From NCBI GenBank assembly GCA_020086605.1, contig JACBWW010000004.1, positions 29,544,561 to 29,608,560 on the forward strand: DNA of 64,000 bases, written 5' to 3'. Numbering within the stretch: position 1 is the stretch's first letter; every line of letters starts with the position of its first letter. A program made the translations under genes and the position numbers. Of this stretch, positions 36,103 through 50,100 are shown in pieces. The notes beneath the pieces were generated by a model that saw only the letters and a program-made list of their open reading frames with translations, was not told the DNA's origin and ran no database searches. This DNA comes from Lanius collurio (Eukaryota > Chordata > Aves > Passeriformes > Laniidae).

Positions 36103-39100
36103 TATGGTTTTTTTTTTCTTTCTCAAGGGATCTGTGACTATGACACATTATACTATTCATATTTGCAATGTATATGCATATTTGACATGTCCTTTCTGCA
36201 GCACTACCACCTGCTGCTTTGGTTGCATTTAATTTTAACACATGTCCCAAGCAGCTTGGCAATGTGAAGGTGAAACTTTGCCTGTGTTAAGCAAGACAGT
36301 TACACATGCAGTTAAAGCACATGTTTAACAAGAAAAAATGGTCAGTCTGATTCCAGTGGTATGAAAGACTGCTTTTGGCTGCTGGGGAGAGGAGTACAAG
36401 TTTTAAGAAAAACATCTGTATGGAGTTTTTGTTTCTAAGTCTAGAGACTATTTGTGTGTTGGCTGAGTCTCATTGAGAGTCCTTGCAAGAAATGAAGGCC
36501 TAACACTAAGCAATTGCCTTCCTTCGATTAAAGGCTTCTAGTTAGCTAGTCTAAAATAAGAGTGGAAATTTTTTTGTGAACCTTACTCCACAGAAGGATG
36601 AAAGGTGGCTTTCCACTGAAAACACTGGCAATAAGCAGCCCTTCTAACCATAAAAGCTTTAAGGAAAATTCTTTTGCCATCTTCATGTAAAAATAGTAAT
36701 TCTGCTTTCCTAAGACTTCAAATCATGCCCTTCTCTGTTTCTTCATTTTAAATATTTTTTTTCAAGTGGACATAGTAGCAAAGGATAATATTAGGCTTTC
36801 CCATTTCATGAAGAAATAAGTGCCTCTGGAAAATACAGAATATAAAATGAAACTTGCCCAGGATTCAATTTGGAAATGCAAACATAGCAAGTCAGAGCAA
36901 ATGCAAGATCATCAAGAATTACAAAGGTGTGTGTAATTATTTCACAGGGTGAAAACTACTGTTTTGAGTTTCACCTGTACACAGGCAAGCACAGCAAAAC
37001 ACAAAGTGTCCATGTAAAACATCCAGTGAACACTCACCTTTAAATCTCTCTAAGTTACTGCTTCTCTGGTGAAGAAACTGATTTCTTCCTCTGCTTTTTG
37101 GGACTGGTCCCCAGCTGATGATGCAATAGATTTAAGTTGCTTTTCAGAAGTTTCTGCATTCTATATTCTGGTCTAAAACTCCCATCTCTCATGTCTTATT
37201 ACACCAAGACCTATCTTTTTGGGGGTACTGGACCCCTTTTCAATACCTTGGAAGATCACTATGAGCAAGATTGCTCTTTGCATTCTGATTCTGTAAGTTT
37301 TTAACATCCAACTGCTCATCCAGATGTATTTAGGAACTTTGAAATTCAACTGCTGTGCTATTTGCACCCAGTAGCTACAGCTTTTGCTAAGGCTCTCCTT
37401 CATCTGTTACAGCTGAATTGATAAATTGAGCATTTTGGGTCACCCATGTGTCTGCACATTCAAAGTGCTGTAGGAAAACCACACTCAATAAGCAGGATCC
37501 ATGGGGCAGATCTCACAGGTCTGGGCAGCATTTTGAGCTGCAGACAGCTGCCACTGGAACCATCCAGGCAGACACCCACCTATCTGTGGTGCTGTGCTGA
37601 CCTCTCCCAGACCCTGGAGATAGGTGCCTCCAATTCTATGTCCTACTGCTTTTCTTGCTATGGAAGAGCCCAAAGACCAATCTTGCTACAGTTTCTTTGA
37701 GGGATAAACACCTTCTCCTTTACTGTCAGAACAAGGATTTTGAAACTGATTTTTCAGCCCACATAGACACCTAGCCAGACTTCCTTCTTTTATTTCTAAT
37801 TTCAACAACACTGATTAGATCTGGCTTATTCAGTTCTCTCTTTTACCTTTGTAATACTGAACACCTCTCACTAAAGCCTTGCCTTCATTCCCCTCAGACC
37901 TGTGTATCCCAGGTACCAAAGAGGATGCAAAAATGTCAATCAGTGTCTCAGACTGACAATTGTATTTAATTACCTCTGACCTCCTCCACTCACAGATGTT
38001 TAGAATTATGATTCAGGAGCTGAACAAAGTTGTCTTCAGGAGCCTTAGAGATAACTAGAAGTGCTCTAACAGGCTTTCAAAAGTATAGTTCAAATAAGCA
38101 GCCAAACTAAGCATGAATTCTGAACTAATTGAAGTTCGCCTCTCCTGCTACCGTTATGAACTATAATTCTCCACATTTCTGGAGTGCCTTCTACTCTAGG
38201 TTGCATGACAACTTAAGAGACTTAATTGGCTCTCAACACGCCTTTCAAAAGTGTTACTTCCAATTCAATGGGTAAGAAAAGCACAGCATAAAACATCAAG
38301 CCATTGTTCAAGTGCATGGCAATAAAGATGAATTGCTGAAATGGCTCTTCCCAATTTATGAAAAGTACAGCTTCTGTAAGAGCTACCGTTGGTTCAGGAT
38401 TTTTTTAAATTCATAAATGAATCAACATTAAAAAAAATTATTAAAATAAGTTAGCAATCAAAAACACGGTGAGTTTTTATTTTAGTGGACAATCAATAGA
38501 TATAGGCTGTCTTCTAAGACGGAAATTGAAGAGAAGGGCAAGTTGGAAAGTTTTCCAACTGAATATAATTTTTTCTCAGAGATGCTAAGATAAATCCATT
38601 ACTTTCCAGGCCACTTCAAAGGTAGTTACAAATATGCCCTCAGAAACAGCAGGATTTAGTGCCTAAGAAAAAAGGGAAGGGTTGGGGGACCCCACAACCT
38701 GCAAACAATCAACTAAGACTGGGTCCTAAGTTAGGACCCCAGTTATTGCTCCATATAAGTAATTATTTACAACTACATTCCAAACCTGCTGAAATAAGAT
38801 GACCATTCCCAAAATGGTCTTTGCAGAACATCAAATTACTAAAAATACACAGGCTATTTCAGCGAGTGTTTTGTTCATCAGGAAAATTGGTAAGCTTAAG
38901 GGCTTCATGCAAGAGAAATATCTTTGCTTCTTCCCCTGGGGGAAGGGTCTGCTTCTCCTACACACGCTGTTCTTAGAAAGCCATGTGTTTATTTCAGGAG
39001 CAGTGCTGGTCCATATTGTGAGCCATCGTGCAAGCCTGGCAGCTGAGCACGCCTCTCCACATGCAAAGCAATGGCAGCTTCCCATGTCCTTCAATCAAAG

Positions 39101-40789
39101 CAGGGAAAAGGAAGATGTGTATCCTCTCAAAAAGGCAGTGAATTTGTAGAGTCCACACCAGTGGGGAATGTAAAGATACATTTCCAATGCTCTAACTGTA
39201 ACATCAGCAGTGATGTTGCAAGAGTCCCAACTGAGAGAACACTGTCAGTGTAGCCAAAGCTCTAAAGTCCTTCAAGTGATCAATCTTGCAGTCAGTGGAA
39301 CTGCACTTGAACTTGAATTTAAGAGCTGAAAAAGTACTTAAGTTATGCATTATTACTTACTCCTTATTTGTAATGTTTATATTTTATTTGCCTAATGACA
39401 AAACAATTAAACCAATTTCCTCCTTGTCTAGGTCTAGCACAGCTCCATATTCTACTTTTTCACCAGTTTCCCTTATAGCATTTGTTATTTGTTATACCTA
39501 ATCTTGTATTGTTCCTTTCATGTGTCTCCTGGGTGGTTTAATTTGTTCATACTTTGATTTAGAAACAGAGATATCTATGACACTGAACAGGGAAACACAC
39601 AAACACACAGCTCCAACTTTGTTCCAGATTTCATCCACCACTTTCTGATGGTTTTCACAACTTTGTCAGAAGAAAACATGCACAAAACATGCTTAAGATA
39701 TTTCATGTGATGCTTTATGAATTCCTTTATAACTCCCTAACAGTCATTGTTAACTCTTCTTCCTGAGTGAAAGACTGGGTCTCACCACTAGAGAGAGACT
39801 AAAGAAAATTCAGTCCTGAAAGAAGATTTACATGAGGGCAAGGAGCCTGCCCTAAAAAAGTGTCCAAAAGGACATTCACATCGCATTTGACACATCCTGC
39901 AGAGGGGAGTAAAGCCACATCTTTTCCAAAGACAGTTCCAAATAGATTTTATAGGTGTCACTGAGAGTTTTGAAACTAGAATCTACTCTTAATGTGTACT
40001 CTACTTCTCCATTCTTCTGATGAGGAGTTTCACAAGTCTGTTGAAAAACCTTACCAAAAGTGTAATTTCATTTGAAAGATTGAGTAGGTGCTTCTTTGAA
40101 CTCTCTCGACAGAAGGGTCCTGAATGTTAGCACAATGTCCTCTAACAGCAAGTATTTAACACACAAAGACAAATATAAAAAGACAAGCATTTCAGAAGAA
40201 ATGATTGGAACATAAAAAATTTCTGTGCACGTGCACCAATACACAGGTAACAAGGCACGTAAGATGAGTTTGCCACTATATAGCGGTTCAAGAAGATTCT
40301 GCTACAATGTAGACTCACAGAGAAGCAGCACAGCTCTTCACCAGAAGGGTTCTTCCAGTTTAAACTGGGCAGTTCCAGTGCAGAGGTCCTGCCTGCATGA
40401 AGGTATCGAGAAACTAATTACAGAAATTTGAACATAGCTAAACAAATGTTATTTGACCAATTATCAGCTGACACTCAGTACGTGCCTTTATACAGTCCCT
40501 GGAAATGAAACACAAGAGCATTATTTAGCCAAAATTGGACTCACTGTTCTGAACAGCTCATATGCCTGTGGAGTCCCTTCCAAGCTAAAGAGCCTGAAGT
40601 CATGCAGGGGCTCCCTGAAGCAGCATTTATCTGGTCACACACATCTAGATGACAGCACTGTTGTTCTCATTAGGATGACAACTTCTGGTACTGACAAGTG
40701 ACTCTTAAAATGTTATTCCTTGCTGAAGCAGTTTTGAATGTTAGAGATTGAAAAACAATGGGATATTCTCAGTAGAAGAATCAGCTTTT

Positions 40790-40795
40790 TTTAAT
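40790..40795 (-). terminator. COX16: Candidate COX16 polyadenylation signal (ATTAAA)
   Basis: The minus strand carries ATTAAA about 225 bases past the COX16 stop codon. It is the closest common polyadenylation hexamer I noticed. A canonical AATAAA occurs on the same strand much further away, at 39388-39383. With no transcript data I cannot tell which is used, so the 3-prime UTR end is tentative. Confidence 0.25.
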
Positions 40796-41018
40796 TGAAA
40801 ATTAACATATACAGCCTGTGGTACTTTATGCAAATGGATGCAAACAAAGAGCTTCATATAATACAGTGCCTTTTAGACTGATCTCACAGTTACTTATATA
40901 TACAACAGCTGAATTGTTCAGTGCAACTGCTCCCATGTCTGTTCCTGATACTAGATTAAAATTAAGACAGTCCAGCCTGAGACTTTTTTCCCCGAGGCAC
41001 CAAGGTAGGCTTGCTCAG

Positions 41019-41135
41019 TCACTCTGTCTTGAGACGGAGAGCCTCCCGCCGTTGCTTCTGAACTGTCCTGGAATCTTCCCACAGACTGGGTCCTCTGATG
41101 TTCTCCCAGTTATCCAAGTTAGATTTCTCCAGCTT
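41019..41135 (-). CDS. COX16: COX16 last coding exon (C-terminal 38 residues and stop)
   Basis: This is the terminal coding exon of COX16, a small mitochondrial inner-membrane protein needed for cytochrome c oxidase (complex IV) assembly, where it is linked to copper delivery to the COX2 subunit. Read on the minus strand, a pyrimidine-rich tract ending in tgtctgcag (AG at 41137-41136) is followed by 38 codons and TGA at 41021-41019. The peptide begins KLEKSNLDNW, then has the family hallmark NIRGP followed by W-E-D, and ends in LRLKTE. From memory, the human protein has KIKDSKFDDW, NIRGP and PWED at the same positions and also 38 residues in this exon. The last 15 or so residues are much more diverged than the NIRGP/WED core. 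The exon starts in phase 0 and joins exactly to the exon at 55154-55216. Confidence rests on motif, length, phase and splice site agreeing. Confidence 0.93.
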   Translation of the reverse strand, partial: KLEKSNLDNWENIRGPSLWEDSRTVQKQRREALRLKTE

Positions 41136-43586
41136 CTGCAGACAAACAGCAAAAATAACAGTGTCACCATGACAGATCCATGATTTAAAGTATGTATTAT
41201 TCAAAACTGAATTCTTTTATCACAAGAAACCCAGTATCACCATTGGGTTGATGAACTTTCATCTATCCTGCATGAGAAATTTAACAAAAAGGAAAAAAAA
41301 CCTAGGAGTTATTCATACAGCTACATAAATGACTAAGATAGGCATTACTGCATGTGCTTGTCAGTAGGTAAGTAACATTTAAGGACAGGAGGTACTGTAG
41401 CATCTGAACAGAACTGAAGACACCTTGTGTTCACTTTTTTCTCCTCTCACCTTGTTTTCCAGATCTGTTCTTTGACTGCAAGCCTGCCAAGCACTGAAGT
41501 AGGAGTGACAAGCATTGGTACAGCTCAAACAGAAGGATTAGTAATTAGTGACCTGAAGTATCCTGTCAGCACAAATACAAAGCATGTTGAATTCATTATC
41601 TAGCACAAGGAGAGACAGCAACGGTGCAAACCCCTTCAATCCATGTGGTTTTAACTTGAGAGAAGTATGCAATGCTTTCTGCTGACTAGTTTCCCATGAC
41701 ACTCAGCCACTACGGATAGGCCTCTTACTAAGTCATACATGAGATATGTTAACTGACTGAACTGTCAGGTACCCAAAAACTAGATTTAATTACCTTCTTT
41801 CCTACTCCTGTCATTCTCCCTCAGACCTACCAATGACTGAAGTATTTATCTAGACTTAGAGGCTACAAATATGAAGCACAGGTGCCCTTCTGACCTCACC
41901 CACCATGTGCTGCCATCAAAGAACACAAACATGTATTGCATCTTCCCAGTCCTATTGGTAGAGGCCTATCTGTCCCTCCCCAGGACATAGACAAGTCTCA
42001 CATGCCAGCTGTGGAACAGCACATTGGACATGATGGGGAGACTGAGGAGAAGGTCTGCACCACTGCCAGAATCAGGTCACACTGACTATTCTAGTAGTCC
42101 TAGATGCTACTAAACAGGGCAACACAGCGTACCAGTAATGAATGATACCTACTGCAGTGGGACTTAACCCTGATCTGTGACCAGAGCCTCATCTCAGCAA
42201 ATGCTGTAAAAATACACCAGAAAATACTTAACCCTGCCCTGAGCTTGTGGCCTAATTTGTTTACTATCAGTCATTCAAATAAATGGCAAACACCCAGGCA
42301 CTTGAATAATAGTTGCAGAAAAATTCAACAGCTGTAACAGAATACTCCTGCTGCTATTAGTCCATATTATGTAAAACTTTCCTGACTCTTCTACAATTGA
42401 GGAAATTGCAATGAGGTTAGTCAGCTATCACAAGAAATTAGGCAACACTCTAAAGAAGATATATCAGAACACATGCACAAACATAGCAGACTTTCACAAG
42501 GTAGGAACAACTGAATTTTTTTGTACAGTAGAGTTGGCATAGGTCTTCTGAAGAATTTCTTTACTACTTTATACATCTTATGCTTAGCTGGTACTTCATT
42601 TCAACCAGAAGGGATCTGAGCTGACATGGAAGGAGAGAGAACGAGGAAAGGTACTCATCATCCCACACAACAGTGACTATCCCCTCTGATTGCAAATTGG
42701 GAATTTAACATCTGATTCTGATGGAAGCTTCAAGGAAACTACACTGAAAATAACCTGGCGCTTTAACAGAAGGGACACATGCTGATTTAATTAAACACAA
42801 AGGTATCACACAGCTGTGAGGATCTCAACTATTCCCAAAGTTGTTTGGCTCCTGAAGCCTGAACATGATTCAACTTTTAAAATAAGTACAACACTTGTGG
42901 TATCTAAAGACAGGCGACATAAAGAAGCCTAACAAAAGAGACATGCATACTGAAGATCTTCACCAAAAAGTTCATATCAATTTGCCCCTGAAACTTCACA
43001 AAGGCTTTACAGAGAGGACATTTGTCAAAAACAGGAAGCATTTCAAAACTATAGTATCCAAACAAACCAGCACCACAAAGTATCTTGGCAGATTCCAACA
43101 GAAATCATACAGGTACCTAGAAAACACACTGTGATACACTGACAGAATAAAACAACCAAGGGTTATGTGCAGTGAATGGCACTGCCCAAGATGACAGATA
43201 AGATCTATTGATCAAATAAAATATAAAGAAATAAGGATTCTAATGCATACATAGGAAGACTGCTTTTTTTTTAAATTCTCATTGTATTTATAGAGATTAT
43301 TAACATTTTGTGTCATGTATAAACACTGTGTAGTAATCTTACTGCAATTCAAGAAGAAAGCACCTTCCTTACTACCACAGGACAGTATCTGCAAGATTTA
43401 GTTTACGGGATAGTTATCAGAAGGATTAAACATTTCAACTTTCTGAACTGGTACTATCCATTTTGGAATAACAGAGCACTCCTGTTGCATGTGGACAGGC
43501 ATAAAAAGGAGTATCACCACTGAAAGGGGATGTGAAAAATCTGTTCTGCAATGCTTTCCTATTGTATAGCTATTTTCACATACATC

Positions 43587-44163
43587 TGTCCTGGTTCTGG
43601 GTGGGGTAGAGTTAAATTTTTTTATAGCAGCTAGCATAGGGCCATGTTTTGGATTTGTGCTGAAAACAGCATTGGTAACACAGGGATGTTTTCATTACTC
43701 CTGAGCAGCTCACTCAGTGCCAAGGCCTTCTCTGCTTCTCACCCTGCCCCACCTGCCAGTGAGCTGAGGGTGCATAGGAGGGGACATGGCTGGGGCAAGT
43801 GACCCCAACTGACCACAGGGGTATCCCACACCATATGGCACCATGCTCAGCATGTAAAGCTGGGGGAAGAAGGAGGAACAGGGGGACATTCAGAGAGATG
43901 GAGTTTGTCTTTCAAACCACCTTTACATGTAATGGCACCCTGCTCTCCTGGGAATGGCTGAACACCTGCTGCCCATGGGAAGTGGTGAATGAATCCTGTG
44001 TTTTGCTTTGCTTATACCAGCACCTTATGCTTTAGCTATTAAGCTGTTTTTATCTTCATCTGAGCTTCCTCACTTTTACTGTTCCAATTCTCTCCCCCAT
44101 CCCATCATGGGGCAGCGAGCGAGCGACTGTGTGGGGCTTGGCTGCTGGGCTTAAACCCGGACA
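43587..44163 (+). mobile_element. Solo LTR of an avian endogenous retrovirus
   Basis: A 577-base element starts tgtcctggttctgggtgggg and ends ttaaacccggaca, so it has TG...CA termini. Its internal words (tagagttaaattt, atttgtgctgaaaaca, a ccacaggggtatcccac segment, catatggcaccatgctcagc, then ggcagcgagcgagcgact) follow the order of a very abundant passerine ERV LTR as I remember it. No internal gag-pol-env sequence and no second LTR flank it, so it is a solo LTR left by recombination. The flanking bases do not form a clean target-site duplication, which suggests age. The 79-codon open frame inside it is not a viral gene. It lies in the last COX16 intron, antisense to COX16. Confidence 0.85.
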
Positions 44164-47100
44164 GCACCTCACGTACAACTGAGTAAAACCTTACCCTTTC
44201 TGCTTGATCACTGACATGAATATTCTTACAACAGTACCCACCCCAGAATAAATGGCTACATTAGATGTAAGCTAAAGATATGCACATAGCTACATTTTAA
44301 ATTCATCTTAGTGGTGAGAATAAGGCCAGATTGACAGTCCTTCTCTTAATTAGGTGCAGCACAAGCTGCGAAGTTACACAGCTCCTTCAGATTACCTGAG
44401 CTGTACAGTGAGAATTCACTAAAGCAGCTAGTTCTGCTCTCAGATCAAGCTGAAGTCAATATCTTCCATTCCATCTGGCTAGGTCTTCTTAATTTCTTAT
44501 TTATTTATTTCATTTTAGCCACTTGGACTGTGCCCACCTAACTTTATGAAGACATCACATCACATTTAAACTACTTCCAGCTTTTACTAAACTGAAATTC
44601 ATATGAACTGGAAGGCTAAAAACCAAAAGACTTCTTCTCCCAATTCAAATGTACTAAACAGTCAATCATTGGAGACTACAATGAAATGTAATTAGATCAG
44701 ATCAGCAGCACTTTTCCTGCTTGTCTCAAATCGCCCAAAGGATATTGAAAATTAGCTGTTTAAAGTAAGATCAGTATAGTCCATTAAATCTACTGATTCA
44801 CTCCCTAAATCAGCTAAACTGCCTCTTAAGAGTACAGGACTGACAGAAGCTGTAAATTCAAGGAAAAAAATGCAGTTATTCAGACAGGCACAGTGAAAAA
44901 GAAAAATATGTTCAACTGTTTGCCGCACTTGACTTTTAAGACGTGTTAAACAGCTTGACTGGTGCAAAGGTACCAAAAAGGACATAAAAAGATTTCTTAG
45001 TTGCTGGTTAAAATGCCTGGCTTAAGCAGAACTCCTAAGCCTCTGTCAGCCTTAAAATAAAATTAAAAAAAATTAAAAACAGTTTGAATTCTACTCTTGC
45101 AGGATAGTCTTCATGCCATGATACACAAACTGAAGTCTGCAGAAATTAATTTAGAGCTATTAGTGTTCAGGCTGAGTGAATTCAAGGTGGCCGATTGAAA
45201 AAAATGTTTGGCTTTTGTCTCAGTTTCTCACATGTGAAAGGAGGGATAAAAGAATCCTGTTTACTTTACAGCTTGATGAAATAAATTCTGTGAGGAGCAT
45301 CCCAGAAAGAAATAGCTCTGATACAGAGAGACAATTATTTCCCATCATTATAGTAAGCAAATCCATTTACAGACAAAAGATGAACCAGGGAAAAATATCC
45401 TCATGGCTCTAAGAGGCAGTGAAAGAATTAAACCAATTGAACAGTCTGTTTTTTAAAGGTGTCAAAAAAGCTTGAAGAGACAAAAGGTATACTGAGGAGC
45501 TCTGTAATGATATATAGATGAAGAGGTACAGAATTACAGCTAACACTGAATCTGCTGTCTTGTGCATGACTGAAAATACTAACTTCATCATCACACTGAT
45601 ATGGCTTTAGCTAGGGTTTTTTCATAACTCTTTCCCAGAGCCACCTTTTTGACATCTCATTTTCCTAATATAAACTGGGTGTTACTTACTTTGCTTAGGA
45701 AGTGACATAATTTAATATCTGCAATTAGTGATTAAATAAGCTGGGATTTTATAGCCCATGATTAGTCATTTAATCCTCTGTTTAAAAAGAAGTATTTTTT
45801 CCAATTACAGAATGTTTATTTTTTATGATCTTAATAAACAAACAGGTTAGCAAGCAGCAAACTATGGCCAGAATAAGATATTTTTTTGTTCATTAAGGGA
45901 AGAATTAGCAAGAGGTGAAGGGAGGACCGGCATGTAAGCATCCAGAGAGCTGCTTCTCCTTTTGGCTATGCTGAAGACTGGCAAAAACCAATAGAGGTTT
46001 TGTTGCTTACTTCAGTGGGATCCAATAGCATTCATCTATGGCACAATTAATTAACCTATGGCAAACTGGTTTAAGACACTCTTTCCCCATGTGTTATTTT
46101 CCCTTTAATTATGCCAATTCAGCTATGTGGGGCTGTGCTCTGACCAGAAAAAAAATAGTTTAGTAAAATAAACTCATGCTGCTTATGAAAAAATCCTATC
46201 TAAGCATAGGACTATGCAAACACTTGAACTAGCACAGCTGAAGGAAACATTGGGTGGAGAGAGAAGAGAAACATCTTTGAGTGAGTATGTGTAAAAGACA
46301 TATATTGAGGAACTACACCACCAGTTTGTGTGTGCAACCTTTTCCCGATACAAAGCATGCAAACAGAACTTTCTTCCACCTCAGAGGTGTCACAGAGTTT
46401 AATTAACGTTCACAGAGTATTCTCATAGTATTGTGTGAAGGTGTTACAGTGATACAAAGTGTTCAGTAAACTAAAGAACTATATCTCTCAGCTAAAACTA
46501 CATGATTACACAGCCTTGAATTTTTAACATAACAGAAAATAACATGAGACAGACTTGCATGAGGAATTAGGCCTTGCTTCAATTTCCTCCCAATTTATAA
46601 ACAGTTTTCCTTCTTAAAATTCAGAATCTCTTAAAAACCACATTAAATCTCAGAGGATAATCCAGTGCCATTTATGCATTACACCTGCAGATCACCCAAG
46701 ATGGACTTCTCAGTCCAAAAGATTCACAAGGTTTATAATAAAGTCAAGAGAGCCTATGCATGGGTCATTTACATTCAGCATATCTTCTTTTCTTAAGCAA
46801 AAACAAAATTCAGAAAGGTCCAACATAAATAATAGCATGAGTGCAGCAGTACAACTTCAAGATCAAACATCCCAAATTCAGCAAATTCCACTTTTAATTA
46901 AGCAATTAAGTACATTTAGGATAGTTTTCATTTCTCTCGTATAGAAAAGTTCTATCAAGCTACGGTTATTCTCCCCCAGAAAGAGAGGGGCTGCTTACTA
47001 AGATTTATCCCTACATTTACAACTTGGGAGACCTAGCCAAGTCAACAGGACCAAGGATTTTCCCAAATCTGACTGCGTGATCTTGCTAACTTTATATCAT

Positions 47101-50100
47101 ATTAAATTTCGTAAAGGGATGTCCTAGTTACTGCAGCACAATTCTCTAAAATAGGAGCAGCCAGGGACAGACTTTTGAGATGTTTGCAGCATCTTTTTCA
47201 ATTAAATAAAGGTGACCTTGACTGAAGGGAATGTGTGATCTTTAACAGTGCAGGACACCAGTAAGAGTAAAAAAATGACAGTTCTGCTGCTGCTAAGAAG
47301 AGCATACAGATTTCTACAGCCTGTCCCTATCAGGAGCTCAGAAAGCCCTCCTGACACCACAGAAATGGTTTATTTCAAACAACTTCCTAAGACTATGAAT
47401 GCTTGGAAGTGTGGACAATTTTCACTTTCTGTATATAAAATCTGGCACAGTCTGTCCTTCTAATAAAGATAAAAAGATACTCTAATAAAAAAAGGATGAG
47501 GTGTACTAGGATAAAAAAAAATGAGACCCATGAGTCACACGTGGTGTTTTTCCTTCTGAAGAGATATGAAAAACAAGGTTTCTTATGTGAGAGAAAAAAG
47601 CTGCAGTGAATACCACAGCAAAGGGCTAAGAGATTACCACAACAAGAAATGATCAGTTACCACTACGAAACTACTAACAGAAGTGTGTGGGCATAAGAAA
47701 AGAAACAACTAGAGAAGGTTTACAACAACAGTGTCAAATTAACCTTAAATCCAGGCCATTAAGTAACTACTTTAAAGTAAACACACTCCTTCAAATCAGT
47801 ATTCAACTTTACTAAGCAGTCGACCCTTCTGAACTGGTGGGCTCAATCTTCTGCCTCTCACATGCTTCTCCTCTATCCTGGCCTCAGTTCAGGTAACATT
47901 CACACAGTTAGTGTAGTTTAGGACTTCTGCTTCTCATCTACACTGCCCTGCTGATTTTCCACTCACCTCTCTTCCAGAACTTGCTTATCAATTCATATGC
48001 TGAAACAGAATGCTTTTCTCCGTGGGGAAACTATGATTTAGGCTAAATGTTAACAGGACAATTTCAAATCTTTCAGCCATAAATAGTTTTTAAGTAACAT
48101 CAATGGCTACTGTTTGATTTGTGCTGTTGGGCAATTTCTCATAGGGAAAAAAAAATCCTCCTGTTTCTTCTCTGTGGCTAACACCCCCTGTCTAATTGAT
48201 GTGGAGAGTAATAGGAGTGTTATTCCCAGACTATACTTCCAGTGACAGTAAAGCTACTTCTCAGCAATACTGCTGAGACACACAATGAAGTCATGGGTTA
48301 AACTTGGGAACTTTTCTATTTAATTTTTAGAAGTTTGATTATTTAGCTAAGAAGTGTGCAGCTTCCACCAGAATCTTACATCTCATTTTCCTGTTTGATC
48401 AGTAAGCCTGTTAGGACAAGCAGTGACCCATTCTCTGATAGTAACTAAAGCACTGGCTAAAGCAGACTACATTTTTGCAGTATAGTTTGAACATTAAATA
48501 ATGATGGGTAATAATAATTTGAGAAGCAAAGAACATGCAAGAATTGTATAATAATCTTTTAAAGCACTTCACATTTAGACTTGATTGTCCATGTGGACAT
48601 CATCTAGAAGTACACTGACAATCACAAAATATTTCAGATAATGTTTTTGAAATTGGCCAAAAGAAGAGAAAAAATCTAAGAAAAAAACCCAGGAGGATAC
48701 TCTTGCAAAAAGTCACTTTGCTGGTTGCTGAGACAAGAACTTCTTTCAAAATTATCTGGTTTGCTGTATCATCTTCAGAAACAGACAATGAGTGAAACAT
48801 ACATGGCCTCAGCTGTGTAGCTAAATTCCTTCACACTACACTAAAATTACTTCAGAGATATTTCATACCAAAGATCCAATAATTCCCCTCTGGAGGCCCA
48901 TTAGTATGGCAGAAGTGCTTAACATTTCCACCTAGCACAAGAAAGTGTTTCCTATACTGGCTGCCTGGCAGAAGCCAGCAGCATTCCTTAACACAATAAA
49001 TTAAAGAATTCAGCCATGATGTGTGGATACAACTTTCCCTACTCAAACTTTTGGGGTTTTTTGAGACTGAAACAACATACAGTGTTGGCCCTAGCATGGT
49101 AAGAGTTGGTCAATTCAGGTGGCATTAAAAACCAAGAAAACATGCATGGAATTCAAGTTGGTACTAAGGATTCTATTTTGGAGAGAGGAGAAAGGGCGAT
49201 GAGAAGAGATTATTTCTAACAGTCCCAACCATGTTTGCTGTCTGTTAATCACTCACCTTGTTTTCCATCTATGAGACATCAGTGTCTTCTTACTGGATAA
49301 GGAAAGTGCAAATGCAACACAAATGAAAGAAACACCCTCAGTTAAGGAAAATCCTATGCTAAGAGATGACCAGGAAAGAATTTACGGGACTATTAAATAG
49401 AGATGCATTCTAGAAATAACACCAGCAAAAAGTGATACCCTATGAACTTTACTCTGGAGGCTGTCCTTCCTTGCAAGAGACTTTTCCACCAGAATTCTTC
49501 CTGTGCCATACCCACCACCAAATCCCACCTCTTGTACTTCTCTATGACAAACTATGAACATAGCTTATAGTTTGAACACACTGAACTATGGAACAGGAAA
49601 CTACTGAGATGTCAAGAAGAAAAGATCAAAGCTATAGGTTGGCTATGGACTGTACATCCACTCAGAATAAAATGCCTAACACAAACCATTTGAACTAAAA
49701 TCCTTTCCCATGGAAATTTCCATGGATGATAAAATAACACAACTTTGTACTTCTCTAAAAAACATTGTGTTGAAGACTCGTAATGAAAAATAACCATAAA
49801 AGACCATTTCACATGTGAATAAACTGAAATGCACAAACTCAGCTCGTCTCAGACACAACCTGGAGGGCAGTCAGAATCTAATGGCTAGGCTGGACAATGC
49901 ACTAAGAAAGAAGAGAGCACGGAAGCAACACAGTGATTAAAGGGCTAAGAAAAGTATCTCAACCTCTTTATTTATCTCAATCTACTTATTGTCATAACAG
50001 TCACTAAGGGGGGATATTTTCCTAACATCTTTGTCAGCTCTCAAACAGCTCAAAGCATTTAGCCACTAGTATCTTCACAGACACTGAAGCAAATCAATTC

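Larger units (their letters stand above)
22871..40789. other. Intergenic, gene-poor AT-rich stretch
   Basis: I can support no gene here. It holds an A16 run (23197-23212), motif-rich unique blocks near 29.88-30.33 kb, a CCAGG pentamer repeat (31466-31494), small tandem duplications (33501-33520 and 33591-33629), and an unexplained open frame (35668-36102). The stretch near 23780-23900 has weak CR1-like words but is too diverged to call. Confidence 0.5.

Noticed and set aside
43799..44035. Open frame inside the solo LTR considered as a viral protein
   Set aside because: LTRs do not encode structural genes in this class, and the frame has no retroviral motif.
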